In this document: piece after piece, positions 1 through 11,370 of the stretch
Position numbering within the stretch: the first letter of the stretch is position 1
Layout: the number at the start of each line of letters is the position of its first letter
Origin: Symsagittifera roscoffensis
Taxonomy: Eukaryota > Xenacoelomorpha > Acoela > Convolutidae
Direction: 5' to 3'
Assembly: GCF_963678635.1 (NCBI RefSeq)
Contig: NC_087071.1
Coordinates: 44,007,095-44,071,094 of the forward strand
DNA: 64,000 bases
Translations under genes and position numbers: made by a program
Notes under the pieces: model-generated
Seen by the model: only the letters and a program-made list of their open reading frames with translations
What the model was told of the DNA's origin: nothing
Databases searched by the model: none

Positions 1-1010
1 AAAACTTTGAAGATCTCAATCCTGTTATTGGAGTCTGTGAGAGTAATCTCATCTCAGGGGATTGCGAATCTTTCCTCTGAATGTGGCTGCTCAAATTTTT
101 GTAGTTTTCGAGATCTGACGTTTTTATAGGATTTTTTCAAAATTTTGCCTCCAAATAGGACTGCTCGAAATCTTGCAGTTTTCCAGATATGACGTTTTTT
201 GTGATTTTTTCAAAAAATTTTTTTATGAAAATTAAATTATTTTTTTTTGAAATTCCTAACCTGTAATTTGGGGGCTGTCAGAGTAATCTCAGGGATTGGA
301 ATTTTGGTCTACAATTAAGAATGCCCAAATCATTTTTGTTTAAGAGAGATACGACGATTTTTTGGAAATTTTCAGAAAACTCAAATCACAAAATAATTTG
401 TTTAAGTGAAATTCCCAACCCTGTAGTTGTGTACTTTCAAAGATTGCGAATATTGCCATCAAAAAAGATTGCTCAAATTTTGGTAGTTTTCGAGATGTGA
501 ATTTTTTCTGGTTTTCAAAAAATCCTCTTTTACAAAACTTTATGTGAAGTTTCTCAAAATTTGAATTTCCCAACGTTTTAGTTGGGTACTGTAAGAGCGC
601 TCTCAGGAGATGCAAATCTTGCGTCCAAATGCGACTGCTCAATTGCTTTCAGTTTCCCAGATGTGACGTTTCTTAATACACTATATACTTAGATATAAAA
701 AAGAGGCCCAAATTTTTATGGTTTTTTAAAATTTGAATTGAAAAATCGAATGAAAAATTTTACAAAATTTGAAGTTACTCTCAGGAGTTGCAAATCTTGC
801 GTCCAAATGTGACTGCTTAATTGCTTTCAGTTTCCCAGATGTGACGTTTCTTAGTTCATTTTAAATTTTTCGAAGAGCTTCTATAAAACTTCATAAAATT
901 TTTTATGGTTCTTCAAAATTTGTAAAAAAGAAAACTTGACTAAAAAATTTTGCAACATTTTTCATTATGAACCCTGTAATTGGGTCTTTCAGAGTACGCT
1001 CAAAGAATAG
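1..1010. repeat. Degenerate tandem repeat array, unit about 150-200 bp
   Basis: At least six diverged units follow one another. Each has the order: CCTGTAATTGGG-like start, TCTGTCAGAGTAATCTCAGG-like stretch, GACTGCTCAAAT, GTTTTCGAGATGTGACGTTT, then a T/A-rich spacer. Clear units start near 20, 140, 258, 418, 573, 770 and 970. The units around 600-677 and 779-855 are nearly identical, so the array was still duplicating fairly recently. Related single units occur at about 2360-2440, 21515-21560 and 35720-36000. The array fills the downstream intron of the sphingosine-kinase-like gene; no exon is visible in it. Confidence 0.6.
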
Positions 1011-1123
1011 TTTTTTTTGAGTTGTTGAAAGTTCGAAGCACCGGAGGTGCTGTACAAGCTAGTTAATTCTTATGGCCAATTGCCATATTTTGCTTATGCA
1101 CACGCGAAGTTCTTGCTGTTTAC

Positions 1124-1298
1124 CTGTGAGGCGTGTCCTGGTCCAGTGGTTACTATGGATCTGAACTTGTAGCTGGCCTCCACCAGCATAGGGGCCACTA
1201 TGTTCCAGTATGTCTGCATGCCCTTCTTCCGCCCACTCGCTGGGTTGATGATCACCAACACTTTCTTCTCTGGCCACGACCGGTTCGAGATTCGGTCT
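1124..1298 (-). CDS. Sphingosine-kinase-like exon: start of the DAG-kinase catalytic domain
   Basis: The minus-strand exon reads RSWPEKKVLVIINPASGRKK and continues through a segment like the start of the lipid-kinase (DAGK catalytic) fold. VLVIINPASGRKKG is the nucleotide-binding strand and glycine-rich loop of sphingosine and ceramide kinases (NPxSGxxxG type). It is bounded by an AG acceptor (after TTTGGATTT) and a GTAAAC donor. The upstream exon (1780-1936) ends in a phase that completes an Arg codon here. The family phosphorylates sphingosine to sphingosine-1-phosphate at membranes. The next catalytic exon (SGDGL motif) lies beyond the window start. Seen: frame, splice sites, motif. Known: family fold. 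Ceramide kinase is the main alternative, less likely given the upstream exons. Confidence 0.8.
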
Positions 1299-1779
1299 CT
1301 AAATCCAAACTTGCAATGCCAAGCTGAATATCTGAATAATTTTCGAATAACCCTTAATCCGATTTGGTAAATGGAGGTTGATAAAACTTTTAACGTTTTC
1401 TTTGAGCGGCCAAATTGATATTCCGGGCTCTTCAAAAAAAGGTTTTTGATTTTTTTTTAGCTGAGTTGTATTTTTCTAAAGCAGCATCGTCGCGAATACA
1501 GACTAATTTTGAGATGAAAGCTTAATTGATGTTTAGTCAAAGCGTTCCAAAACAGTGGCCGTGACAATAAATGGCATTTATAGATAAATATGGTCTTTTC
1601 AGCAGGATTTAATTTTTCTGTTTACATCCAAATTAAGTTCAATCTATTACTAGTTCACTAAATATGCCTTGTCTTTTCAGTGATTTATTAATTTTTCTCT
1701 TTTGAAACTACTTGAAGGATAAATTTTTGATAACTGTCTCAACTGTTTTAAACTAGTTTTATAAATAAATTCCCACAAC

Positions 1780-1936
1780 CTTGACAAGTCTGTGACTCCT
1801 CGTAGGAGTAGGTTGAGTGCCTTGTGCCATAGAGTACATGTCTTCCAGTTCTCATCCGAGTCCCCCTTGTCAAACACGAACGTGATCGACTCCCGCTCCC
1901 GCCGACCACTCTTCTTGCTCAGTCTGTAGGCGTAGA
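1780..1936 (-). CDS. Sphingosine-kinase-like exon: N-terminal region before the catalytic domain
   Basis: The exon encodes VYAYRLSKKSGRRERESITF, then a DENWKTCTLWHKALNLLLRG stretch. This pattern (VYAYPLK, RRR-ETITLRF, EEN, W-RAL-LLRG) is the conserved block just ahead of the catalytic core in sphingosine kinases. The acceptor follows TTTGTGTGTTTTAG and the donor is AAG/GTTGTG. The phase fits the 1124-1298 exon (AG plus A) and both candidate upstream exons (one base plus TC). Its GC-rich codon use contrasts with the AT-rich intron around it. The split across several exons and the long introns are typical of this gene region. Confidence 0.8.
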
Positions 1937-2149
1937 CTAAAACACACAAAGATACGTACAAAATAGTAAGCAAAAGTAGCATGGGTATAGTGAAGATGTG
2001 AAACTGTTTTGAACAATTAAGAAATAAAAAGTTAGCCACTGTTTTGGGAATTTTTTGACACAATTTGACACATTTTTGGCCCAATGTTCGCAAAAAACTT
2101 TGTTTTCAGTCGATAATTGTAGACAAGGTTTCACGTTGGATGTCAATCT

Positions 2150-3180
2150 TGTCCATTTAATTGGAAATTAAGTACGGGCTTCACTATCTCGTCAATCTTA
2201 GGCTTTTAGCGATAGTTTTCTCGCCATGTTTTAGCTTTCGAGTATAAATGACGGGTTTTTTTATGTTATGTGTATACAACAGTTCTTTTTGTTGCTTTAA
2301 TTGTAATTTTCATGTTTTTTAAGCTCGTTAAGGGCTGCGAATTGAGACCGAAGCTATGAGACTTCCAAACCCTGTAATTTTTTAGATATAAGGCGGTTTA
2401 ACAGAATTTCCACAAAGATCATAGCAAACACGACTGCTCTTCTTGCTTTTGTTTATTTCTTTCATGTAAATTACCATTTTATAAAGCGTCCAAGGTGGCG
2501 TTTTTAGACTTAAAATTATAGACTCCCAAAGTTTACTAGGACTGGGGTTTTTCCTTTAAAGTTTTCGGAATACAATAAAAAGTCAATGAACGTAAGTACA
2601 CAAAAAATTTCGAGTGGCAAAGAAAACAATAAATGCCTTTAAAGCTGTTTGAGTTTCTAGAACAATTGATGATTGGCCTTTTTTTGATAAAATAACTCTA
2701 TGGCTGCTTACTCAAAAAACCAAAATTGGTCTTTCAGAATCTATGGCTGCTTACTCAAAAAACCAGGAATTAGATTTTTTTATTACGGAGAAAAATATTT
2801 TGCAATAGCAAACATTGCAAAAGCTAAGATCGCCGATCGCTTATATTTCCTCCAGCTCTCAGCCAATAAAATGTTTAGCATTTACAACTCAAAAGATTTG
2901 AGACTAAAGCTGAGTTGAAAGACGAGGACAAACAACACGCTTGTGAAGTCGAAACTCAAGGTTATCGAGCCCTTAAAAATTAATTGACTGAGAAAACTGG
3001 ATCAATAAGTAAAATTATTATTTCGCTGAGAAATCTGAAAATTAAATTCCACTTCGGCTCAAATCTGAGAATTGAATATCGACTTATGTTACACATGCAA
3101 AATCAGGTATAACAAATAACAAATAATCCAGTACCACAACTGGGTTGAGTGATATATTACATTAAAGCCCGCACAGTCGT
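2150..3180. other. Intron sequence without recognised gene
   Basis: AT-rich intron of the sphingosine-kinase-like gene. One unit of the 1-1010 repeat family lies near 2360-2440. At 2690-2770 a 40-bp segment (TCTATGGCTGCTTACTCAAA core) is repeated in tandem. No exon supported. Confidence 0.5.
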
Positions 3181-3610
3181 AATTCGAACCATATTATCAC
3201 ATTGAAAAAGAATTTAAAATTTTTTTCCCGGTGTCGAGAAAAACCGGTTTGAAATTTTTGATTTTTCGTCTTATATATCTGGCGAATAAAGCGAGCGAGC
3301 AGTTTTATTCTATTTGCTTAAAAGCTTACAAATTACAAAATCCAAACAACTGCAAAAAAACTTTTAAAAAATATGCGAAATATGAGTTTTTCTGTTTTCT
3401 AGTAATTTTTCTAGAAAAATTGTTTTTCAGTTTGCTTATTTAAGAGTGGCTGCCGAATTTACCGAGTCGCCAGTTTTATGTTCAGCTCATTTTATCACAC
3501 CACGTTGAAGAAAAAACGACAATAGTTGGAAAAAACTTTCTTGTCTTTTTAAGACCATGGTCGGAAAATTCTGTGCTACTTGCTCTGTAACCGGATATCC
3601 TTGTTAAGTC
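3180..3610 (+). repeat. Dispersed repeat, family B
   Basis: It starts with a TTCGAACCATATTATCACATTG-like end, then GTCGAGAAAAACCGGTTTG and GCGAGCGAGCA, and ends with GGTCGGAAAATTCTGTGCTA and TAACCGGATATCCTTGTT. The same ordered blocks recur at about 34300-34760 and 34800-35270 and, inverted, at about 25405-25730. No coding frame. Probably a non-autonomous transposable element; class unknown. Confidence 0.5.
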
Positions 3611-4040
3611 TTAAATTTTTTTTTCGGCTTTTTTCAATTGTTTTCTTTTTCTTAAGTTTAATAGATTTCGGTCTATATTATATTGGTTTAGTGGTCTCAA
3701 TTTTTTCCATTATACGGCCAAAAAATTTTTTGTTTATTTAATTGTTTTGAGCGTGAGGGGAATTTCTTAACTTCTTACCAGTCGATTTCTTGATTTTTTT
3801 CGGGTGATGTATTTTCAGCTAAAGTATTTTTGGCTTATTTACAGCTTGGCAATTTGTTTCCGAGGCTTATTTAACATTATGTTATTTTGGCATGTTTTTG
3901 TTTCAAATTTAGCCGTATTCATTTTGATAAGTCTTTTTTTCGACATTTCCGAATTTTTTCGTTTCTTTTTCAGATTTAGTGGCTTTTTTGTTTTGTATCG
4001 CAAGCAGTGCGAAGTGAGGCTGGCCTCTGTGTTATAATTA
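3600..4040 (+). repeat. SINE-like repeat with GCGAAG...CTTCGCCTCTGTG tail
   Basis: A TTTCGGTCTATATTATATTGG block is followed by a T-rich body and ends near 4035 with CAAGCAGTGCGAAGTGAGGC and CCTCTGTGTTAT. This tail recurs at the ends of repeats near 8829, 15710, 16770, 17115, 23045, 32105 and 41300. It continues into an ATT-rich simple repeat (about 4035-4090). Confidence 0.45.
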
Positions 4041-4607
4041 TAATTATTATTATTATGGTTTCTATTATTATTAATATAATTATGATTATTTTTATCTTTA
4101 TAATGCTTTTGTTTCAATCTCCAACCGTTGGTTCATTGCTGAGAAACAGATATATTCTGATTGGCTCGTGTAACTATAACAATGTATAATAACAGCACAC
4201 ATTCTATACCAAGTATATACCTCTTCAAGTGTAGACGACAAATCTGAGTCTACTCTTTTAAAAACAGTTGGTTGAACGATAGAAATCAGATTCAGACCGC
4301 TAAAACAGACCAAAAAATAGAAGTAACCATCGGCATAACTTCAAGTTATCATAACCGTGTTTCATTACGAGACCAAACTGTACACTAGATAGTTGCACAG
4401 TTTGGTTTGTGTAGGTCACAGAGGTCCACACAAAGTCCTCAAACTTGTTAAAATTTTGTCGGCACGATCGAAGGAAACAAGAACAAAAAAGATCAAAGAG
4501 AGCGGTCTTATTGCGGATTCTGCTTGTAATTGCCAAATACACAGTTTGACCCCGTAATGTTGAATGTTTTGCCTCCTTTCAAAGTGAGGTTGACCTTTTG
4601 ACCTTAC

Positions 4608-4731
4608 TTCTGAAGTATCCTTTCATATCTAGCTTCTCATTGCCCCTCATGTGATGACAGCCTGTGACGTCACACAACATCATCTTCTCAAATTTGCCAA
4701 TGCCACAACCTCTGTTGAAGTAGATGGCCTC
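4608..4731 (-). CDS. Alternative (duplicated) sphingosine-kinase-like exon
   Basis: The minus-strand frame contains MLCDVTGCHHMRGN and MKGYFR. It is clearly homologous to the exon at 10501-10640 (LSDVIGCHHLRGN, FKGYFR). The donor (TTCAGAA/GTAAGG) is strong and leaves one base, exactly what the 1780-1936 exon needs, so this exon could replace the 10501-10640 exon in the mRNA. The 5' boundary is less sure. With the acceptor after TACTACTGAATAG the exon starts in phase 0, whereas the other copy starts with one base of a split codon. It may be a mutually exclusive exon, part of a tandem gene copy, or decaying. Confidence 0.55.
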
Positions 4732-5228
4732 CTATTCAGTAGTACAGTTAAGGCCACAGTTACAGTTGGCATTACAGAGGTGAGAGAGATTGGGGCTTAT
4801 TGTGTTGTTAGAGGGTGTTCATGACTCAACATTAACCTCTTAAGAGCTTCTGGCTTTAAACTTCTAACAACTGTGAAACCAATCTTAAAACCATGGTACA
4901 CGTTTTCGTCCTCTTGTCCTTTTTCCTTTCCCCTTTTGAAAGTTCTTTCTGGTACAACTTTTTTCATGTCTTATGATAATAAAATGCACCATATTAACTG
5001 TTTACCCAAATCCAATCAAATTTTGTTGTCGGAGACAACATTGTTTACTACAGGTTTCATTACAAAATTGATGTTTACATGGTTAAGGTGTGGGATCCAA
5101 AAATTCAATTTTGATCTTCTGAGTTTTCGCACCATGTGAACAATCCCCCCTCCCTCAATAAAAAAGTTTATGGAGGAGATTGTTCACTTTGTTATCATTT
5201 CGTTATTTGTCTTCTGGTTTTTTGTGGA

Positions 5229-5290
5229 TGGAAGGGGGGGGGGGGGGGGGGGTTAGATGGTTCACTTAGTTGGGGGGGGGGGGGAGGGGT
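5229..5290 (+). repeat. G-tract pair (19 G and 13 G)
   Basis: Runs of G at 5234-5252 and 5272-5284, then GGGG, with a short spacer. This is able to form G-quadruplex DNA and is prone to length error in assemblies. It lies in an intron of the minus-strand kinase gene. Confidence 0.8.
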
Positions 5291-5399
5291 GTTAACGTGG
5301 GCTGAGCGTTCCTCTTTCATCTCTACTCTGTAACGTGTGTGTGTAACTGTGTCTTGCCTGAGTGAGGCATACGAATGTGTTTTTGCTCTTGTTGATCAC

Positions 5400-5514
5400 T
5401 GTCTCTGGCAGCACACATATCCACTCTATCCGCAGTATCTCCTGCATCCTCTTCGTGTCTTCCAGACTTCGGTACACCAGTGGACTTCCGTTCTCTAACA
5501 CTGACATTTTCACA
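5400..5514 (-). CDS. Possible exon upstream of the alternative kinase exon
   Basis: A minus-strand frame reads MSVLENGSPLVYRSLEDTKR then MQEILRIEWICVLPE, with GC-rich codons in AT-rich surroundings. A CAG acceptor lies at the high-coordinate side and an ACA/GTGATC donor at the low side. Its phase-0 end would match a phase-0 start of the exon at 4608-4731. I do not recognise the sequence; in position it could be part of the N-terminal beta-rich region of the sphingosine kinase. Transcript evidence is lacking. Confidence 0.3.
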
Positions 5515-5799
5515 CTGCTTTCAAAGAACAACTTCTGTTTTTTTTTGCTATGAGGGTTTAGATTTTTTTCGCTGCAGATAATTGGTTTCTTGTCAGCTTG
5601 CAAATTTTCGAGAATAACTTCGGCTTTTTTCTCCAAGATTTGGCTTGCTGCGAATTGTTAATTGTCCTTTTCGTGTGCTTGCAGTCGTCAAAATTTTCGA
5701 TAACAAATAATTTGATTTGCCTCAGAGATAAATTTTGTTGCTTATTTCGTTTTTGTTTGCACGAATATTTCCCCGAGAAAGGCTGGTAGTTGAGAAAAT

Positions 5800-8275
5800 C
5801 GATTTTGTTAAGCGTAGCGTCTGATCTGAAATTGGATCGTTTATACGTATAGGACGGAATTTCGTTTCGCTATCGGCTGTTCTTGTTTCTGTTCATTAGG
5901 TTTTGATAGTGATTGAGGGTCATTTATTTTGATGCTTAATTAAAGAGGCTTTCCGAAAGCGTAATAATATATTTCAATGAGATAACTGTTTAATAGGGGC
6001 TTTTTGGTTGCTTTAAAACTCACTTTCACTAGATTTGAGCTGTTTTTTTTTGCTATAATGATAATTTGATATCTTAGTTTTTATTCAAATTTTTGGATGA
6101 TAAAATTTAAGTTGATCTCAAAAAAATTATGTTGTCCACAATTTAACCGAGGAGCAATTAAATAAGGTTTCAAAGCAAAAGTAATTCAAGTTCAAAAGTA
6201 CTAAATTGTATTTTTTGGAGCTAAAAAAATTATGAGAGTCGAACGTTCAATGAATCAAAAATGGAGCAAGTTTAAACAAATGAATTGGAGAAGATATAAT
6301 TAATTAAACAAGTAATTAAGACAGTTTTGCAATTTGCAAGAGCTGCTAGGGTATCGCTTGGAAGATAACGTCTTTAAAATTTGATAAGTAAATGCAGATT
6401 TTGATTATTATATATTTTTGATCTGATTTTTATCGGCTTTTGCGTCTCTGTGTAGATGAATGATGCGAAATAATAAGAAGTCAAAATTGGATGTTCAGAA
6501 CAAAGATACCCTCGAAAGTCAAAATAGGTACACTCGGTTTAATCTATTTCGAAACTCGGTTAATAATAGCCGAACGAAGAAATGTCGAACAGACTTTATA
6601 GTTCACATCAGTTTAAGTCGTATGTTTTAACATGGGAAGGAAATAGGTGTGATGAGAATGATTATTTTCGAAAAGTAGAAATAAATTTTCAAAGGTGAAG
6701 GCAAACTAAATTAGTGAATTCGCTCAACATTTTACTCGTCAGGTTTTGATATTATTACGAAACCCGTGAAAATTAGGTGGATTAAAATGGTAATATAACA
6801 TGGTGTTATATAACTAAACTGATATTCAAATTCAATGATAGTATTTATTGAAGTTTATTATTTTGTAACTTGCGAAAAGCTCGATCGGTTATTTTGTTTT
6901 GTTTTCCTTAATGAAGTTCAAGCTTGCTGTAGGCTAACAGTTTCATAAGTTTGTTTATTTCTCTTAGTGAAACAAAACACTCACAATATCGAATGAAAAA
7001 TGATTCTAACTAATCTTCTAGCTTCGAAAAAAAAACTGACATCGAAGACTCATTTGCTGCGTCACATTAGCAATTTGAATAGTTTAAGTTGGTTTTTATC
7101 TTAGTGGTTAGACGAATGCTTATCAGATATTTTATGAACGTTGAAGTTGTTAAAAAAGACTGAAAATCAGTGAGTCATAACATGAACAAAACTCATCATT
7201 ACTGACTGCGAAAAATTCAAATATGGCAATTATTGATGGTTTTTAACGAGACTGTGATTTAATGATTTTGTGATTTTGGAATTTTAATGATTTTGTGAAA
7301 ATTCAGGAAAGTGTTGAGAGTCGGTGTTCCCAAATATGGAAAACATTTCTACGGCATTCCTATCACCGGGCATTTCTATTTGTTGACTCAGCTGTATATC
7401 GACATTAGAAGCAAACCGTACAATTAATTTTCCTTGCTCGAATATATAATACTCTTAAATGAAATAAAAAGCTTTTTAGCTTTACTTCAGTTTTCGTCTA
7501 AATTTTACTTTCGATGTATTGCCCAGTATAAGCTGACATTAAACAATAAAATTTGCGAGGCAAAATTTGTTTTCTCGCCTCACTTGTTTGCGTGCCAACA
7601 TCCAATTTTTACTGACCTCGACATTTGCGAACAAACAAACCAGGCGTCCTTGTGTTAACTTGACACGTTATTAATCCTCTTCCTTTTGTGGTTTAAAAGC
7701 ATAAAGGCCAAATATTGGACTTGTTCCGAATTCGAAAAGTTAACCTTTGAGTTTTGAGAAATCTGCAAGGCAAAAATAATGCAAGACATGTTAATTTATC
7801 ACGCAGATCAGCGTGAATGAAAGTTTTGAACGGATGATTTCGTTAAGGATGGGCTTAAACTTGATGTTTTTAGGTTATTTCCACAACCTTCGTACTTTCG
7901 ACGCAAATCACAGCGCACAGAACTGTGGCAATTGTTTGAACGTCCTTGAATGTGCTTCATGAACGTGAAAGGATTTTAGTTTCGACTTTCCAGCGCAAAG
8001 TCGGGTTCAAAAAATCCAATTAGCTCGGTTTAAATATCACAGTAAACCCTGTATTTTTGTGAATATAATTGTAATGAAACACAGCCAACAGACAGATGGA
8101 GAAAATGTCATTGAATTCAAGGAAAAGCTCTTTGGGTTTCAAGAATTTTTTAAAGACTAGCCAAATTGGAAAAAGGGATTGATAGATCATTTTTAGTGCG
8201 CTGGGAATTCTGAAAGTTAACATACATTTACGTACACAGAAGTCTTTACTCACAGAATTGAATCTTTACACAATC
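5800..8275. other. Long AT-rich intron, nothing recognised
   Basis: No exon with coding bias, no clear repeat family and no RNA gene. Short frames of 60-75 codons on either strand look random. Confidence 0.5.
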
Positions 8276-8278
8276 AAA

Positions 8279-8829
8279 GCTTGTGTTATAATATGAACTA
8301 TCTTTTTTTCCAACCTAAGTCGCAAATATTGTTGCGACGCAAATATTGTTGCGTCAAAATGTGTTCATTTTGAAAGTGTTCATTTTGATCAATAACCAGC
8401 TATTAATTACAGCCAATGCTTAGGATATTAACACAGACTATTATATTACAAATAGCACTTTAGCTTCAAAATGTCTTGGATCTGTAGCGTAGAGGTAGGG
8501 AAGAAGACCAGCAACAGAATGAGAGGGTTCGAACCTGGGCAGGGTCGGATGTTTTTAATGAACTTTTTCGTATACAGGTTAAAATGCGTCCGCTCTATAA
8601 ATTGAGGCATGTTAGCTGGTAAATTGCTTTTTTTTTTCAAATTGAGTGATACTGCTAATGCACCATAATTGGCTTGGCGTCACTTAGCAATTACGTAGAC
8701 TCATAATTGGCGTGCGTCATTTAAGAAATTTTGTAGACTCAAAGTTAGTTTTACTCATTCAGTTTTTCCCAGTAGATTTATTGGTCATATTTTGGCTTGT
8801 GTATGCGAAGTGCAACTTTGCCTCTGTTT
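8279..8829 (+). repeat. tRNA-derived SINE-like element, copy 1
   Basis: It begins GCTTGTGTTATAATATGAAC and ends TGCGAAGTGCAACTTTGCCT plus CTGTTT. A Pol III type-2 promoter is visible inside: box A near 8483-8499 (TGTAGCGTAGAGGTAGG) and box B at 8526-8537 (GGTTCGAACCTG). The ends match the copy at 40540-41300, which has a similar 3' body but an inserted middle. A short internal duplication (CGCAAATATTGTTGCG twice) lies near its start. Confidence 0.6.
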
Positions 8830-9221
8830 TATCTTTAAGTTGTATATTAAATGATTGACAGAAAAATTAATGCCATATTTCAGCTGCCATAAGGCGCAAT
8901 GCTTAAGACCCTCCATCGAGCTGAGCTTGACAAGAATATTGTGAGAAGAATATTCTGAGTCTGGAATACTCTCAAAGTTTGTGTCAGAAGTGAACGCTTC
9001 AGATAAGATCAAATTAAAACCGTTACGAGGATAGGCAGTACATGCCAAGCTTTTATCTGATTTTTCTTCAACGTTTTTTATTAAAAAACAAGCTAAGCAA
9101 ACCAAAAAAATTCTCCCTTTTCTCGTAAAATAATCCTAGCTTGAGAGCAGAGCATTTAGTAAAACAAGCTGTTTGAATGAGATTGCGATCTTTACGGCTC
9201 AATTTTTTTGACCTGATTTTT

Positions 9222-9651
9222 TTGCGAGCCGATTCACGCCAAATTAAAACAATTTGAAATTTGCTGGCTTGAAAAACTTTTAATTTATTGCAAATAGATT
9301 CAAGCTAGGGAAACAGTTTGAGATATTTCAAAAGTTTTGTTGCTCCTTATACTGCTTGAGAAAGGTATCTTTTTGCGATTCGTTTCAAGCTCTCAACAAA
9401 CTCTTTTTCATCAACGTTTATTTATCATTCGACAAGCTTGCTTAAAAAGACTCTTTTTTTTGCGAACTGATTTAAGCTATGAAAACAAAATGGGATGCTT
9501 CAATTTTTTCTTAGCTTAATGAGCTCGAATAAATTTTTAATATTTTTATTCGAACCGATTCTCGCTATAAGCTAACCTGCAATATTTCAAAAATTATCGC
9601 ATGATGTTACATGTGAACAAACGTCAAAATTCTGCGAACCGATTCAAGCTA
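9222..9651. repeat. Degenerate tandem repeat, period about 85 bp
   Basis: The core TGCGAACCGATTCAAGCTA recurs at 9222, 9288, 9373, 9460, 9548 and 9632. The spacings are 66, 85, 87, 88 and 84 bases. Text between the cores is loosely alike (TTTCAAAA, TTTATCGC). A weaker unit may follow near 9790. Confidence 0.6.
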
Positions 9652-9851
9652 CGACAAGTTGAAATTTCACAAAGTTTTATCGCTTAATGCACATGTGAAA
9701 AATTTAAGTTGCATGAGCCTAATTTTATCTATTAAAACTGAAATGTTTTTTCTCTTGATGATCTTGGCAAGAAGACTTTCAACTTTTTGTGAACTCAATG
9801 TTTTTCAGCTTGATAAGCTAGCCGTAAACCTTTTTGGACTTTTTTCGAGCT

Positions 9852-10500
9852 AATCCCAGTTAGCTAAACAAACTAAAATGTTTCAAAAGTTGTGTTCCTC
9901 AAAACTTTTATCGCTTATTGATTTTGCAACATATATAGAATCTCATAATTATCTGAACATTGTTCATGTTCAAAAATGCTGTATCATTTCTTGGCGTGCT
10001 TATTTTGACTAAATTATTGAATTCAAAACCAAGGTAATTTATAAGTTGGTATTGTGTTATTAGCTTTTGCAAAGCGTTATACCTTTTTTGGTAGCTTTTG
10101 TATTTGAGTGGAAATCAGTTCATTTTAGGATTGAGGTTTTATAAATCTGCAATTAACCTTTGTAGATTCTAGTTTTCAAAATTCATGTAGGAACTGTGTT
10201 TTTATCAGGATTGGATCTAACCATCCTCAGACAAGAGTCGACGTTTAGGACAGTGGCTGTAAATTTCTTATCGCACTGTAAAAATCAGTTTCATTGCAGT
10301 TTCGTTGCTGTTTATGGTATGACTCACGTAAACGAGCAACTTTGTGAGTCTGCTCTCATAACCGAATATTTTCAACCAATTAGTGCCCTTCAAACTGAAC
10401 CTTTAGTGCTTAAGCTATGAGAGATTACACCTAGATAACTGAAAATTAAGCATAACTGAAAATTCCTAGTGACTTTTTGAATGCGATGAACTGTTCTGAC
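9852..10500. other. Intron, nothing recognised
   Basis: AT-rich. An open plus-strand frame of 74 codons at 10196-10420 has no recognisable family and no splice context that I can defend. Confidence 0.4.
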
Positions 10501-10640
10501 CTCGGAAGTATCCTTTGAAGTCGTTGGCCCGGTTTCCCCTCAAGTGATGACAACCGATGACGTCACTCAGTGGTATTTTCCTCCTCCACTCTCCCGGATT
10601 GTAGTGCAGGGCAGTTAGGGTCAAGTACACATACGTCTGT
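10501..10640 (-). CDS. Sphingosine-kinase-like exon: N-terminal lipid-kinase lead domain
   Basis: The minus-strand exon encodes YVYLTLTALHYNPGEW, then RRKIPLSDVIGCHHLRGN and FKGYFR. The IPLSDVIGC pattern is the short conserved strand near the N-terminus of sphingosine kinases. The acceptor is excellent (CCTTTTCTGCCCTAG) and the donor is CGAG/GTCAGA. The exon leaves one base (G) that joins TC of the 1780-1936 exon to give Val. A homologous exon lies at 4608-4731. The exon that would carry the initiator Met was not found in the window. Confidence 0.75.
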
Positions 10641-10732
10641 CTAGGGCAGAAAAGGATTATTAAATTTACTTTGTTTATAAAATGTTTCTGTTTTTTATTA
10701 GTTTTAAAATTTTTTAAATTTATTAAATTTTT

Positions 10733-11260
10733 TTACCCTTGCGATAAGCTTGGAAATGCAATCGAGTACTACACTTGGTATCCCATTAACAATTTTGTTC
10801 GCAGGACTCATCTGGACTCATGGTACTTTGGTTCATAATGAATTCAAATTTCTTAGTGTCTCCTGCAAACTTAGCTTGGAGGTAACGAATACGCCTGGGA
10901 CGGCAAAGGTTCTTGGGGTCGAATCTGTTTAGGACCTGTTCTTTTTTTAAGCAGTAAATACTCCGGTTGAAAACATTTCCGCCTATTATTTGTCTGCATA
11001 TGCTTTGTCGGCTTAGTTGCCACATCTAAGAATCATTTGTTTTTGCTTTAAACAATTTTTATTCTATTAAAGGTGTTTTAAAATTTTAAAAGTCCGGCTG
11101 AATCGAAATTTGTTTTTACCCTTGGTTGTGATTTTACCAACTCGATGTGTCAAAATTTTTTTGATTTTTGTCTTTTTAGCGGCTCAATAAGTTTCGGCTT
11201 AATTTAATTTATATTGACCTAGTGGACCCTTATTGGGTCGTTTGGGGATCGAAAAAAGTT
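10733..11260 (+). repeat. Dispersed SINE-like repeat, TTACCCTTGCGATAAGC family
   Basis: It starts TTACCCTTGCGATAAGCTTG and carries a box-B-like GGGGTCGAATCTG near 10915. It shares a middle (AATGAATTCAAATTTCTTAG, TGGAGG, AATACGCCTGG) with the copy at 16045-16240. The same start occurs at 22421 and, diverged, at 28963. A TTTCGGCTTAATTTAATTTATATTG block near its end links it to the 3600-4040 repeat. Confidence 0.5.
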
Positions 11261-11370
11261 TTTTTATGCGTGCGTGTGCTAAGAAGGGAAAGGGATGTGA
11301 TTTTGTTTATTAGTTAAGAAACTTTAAGCCGGAATTTTTCAAAATTTGTCAAACTAAATTATCAAGAGAG

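Noticed and set aside
5362-5553. Plus-strand 63-codon frame with a hydrophobic start (VFLLLLITVSGS)
   Set aside because: The minus strand has better coding character and splice sites here; no other support on the plus strand.
10196-10420. Plus-strand 74-codon frame next to the kinase exon
   Set aside because: No family resemblance and no splice context; probably chance.
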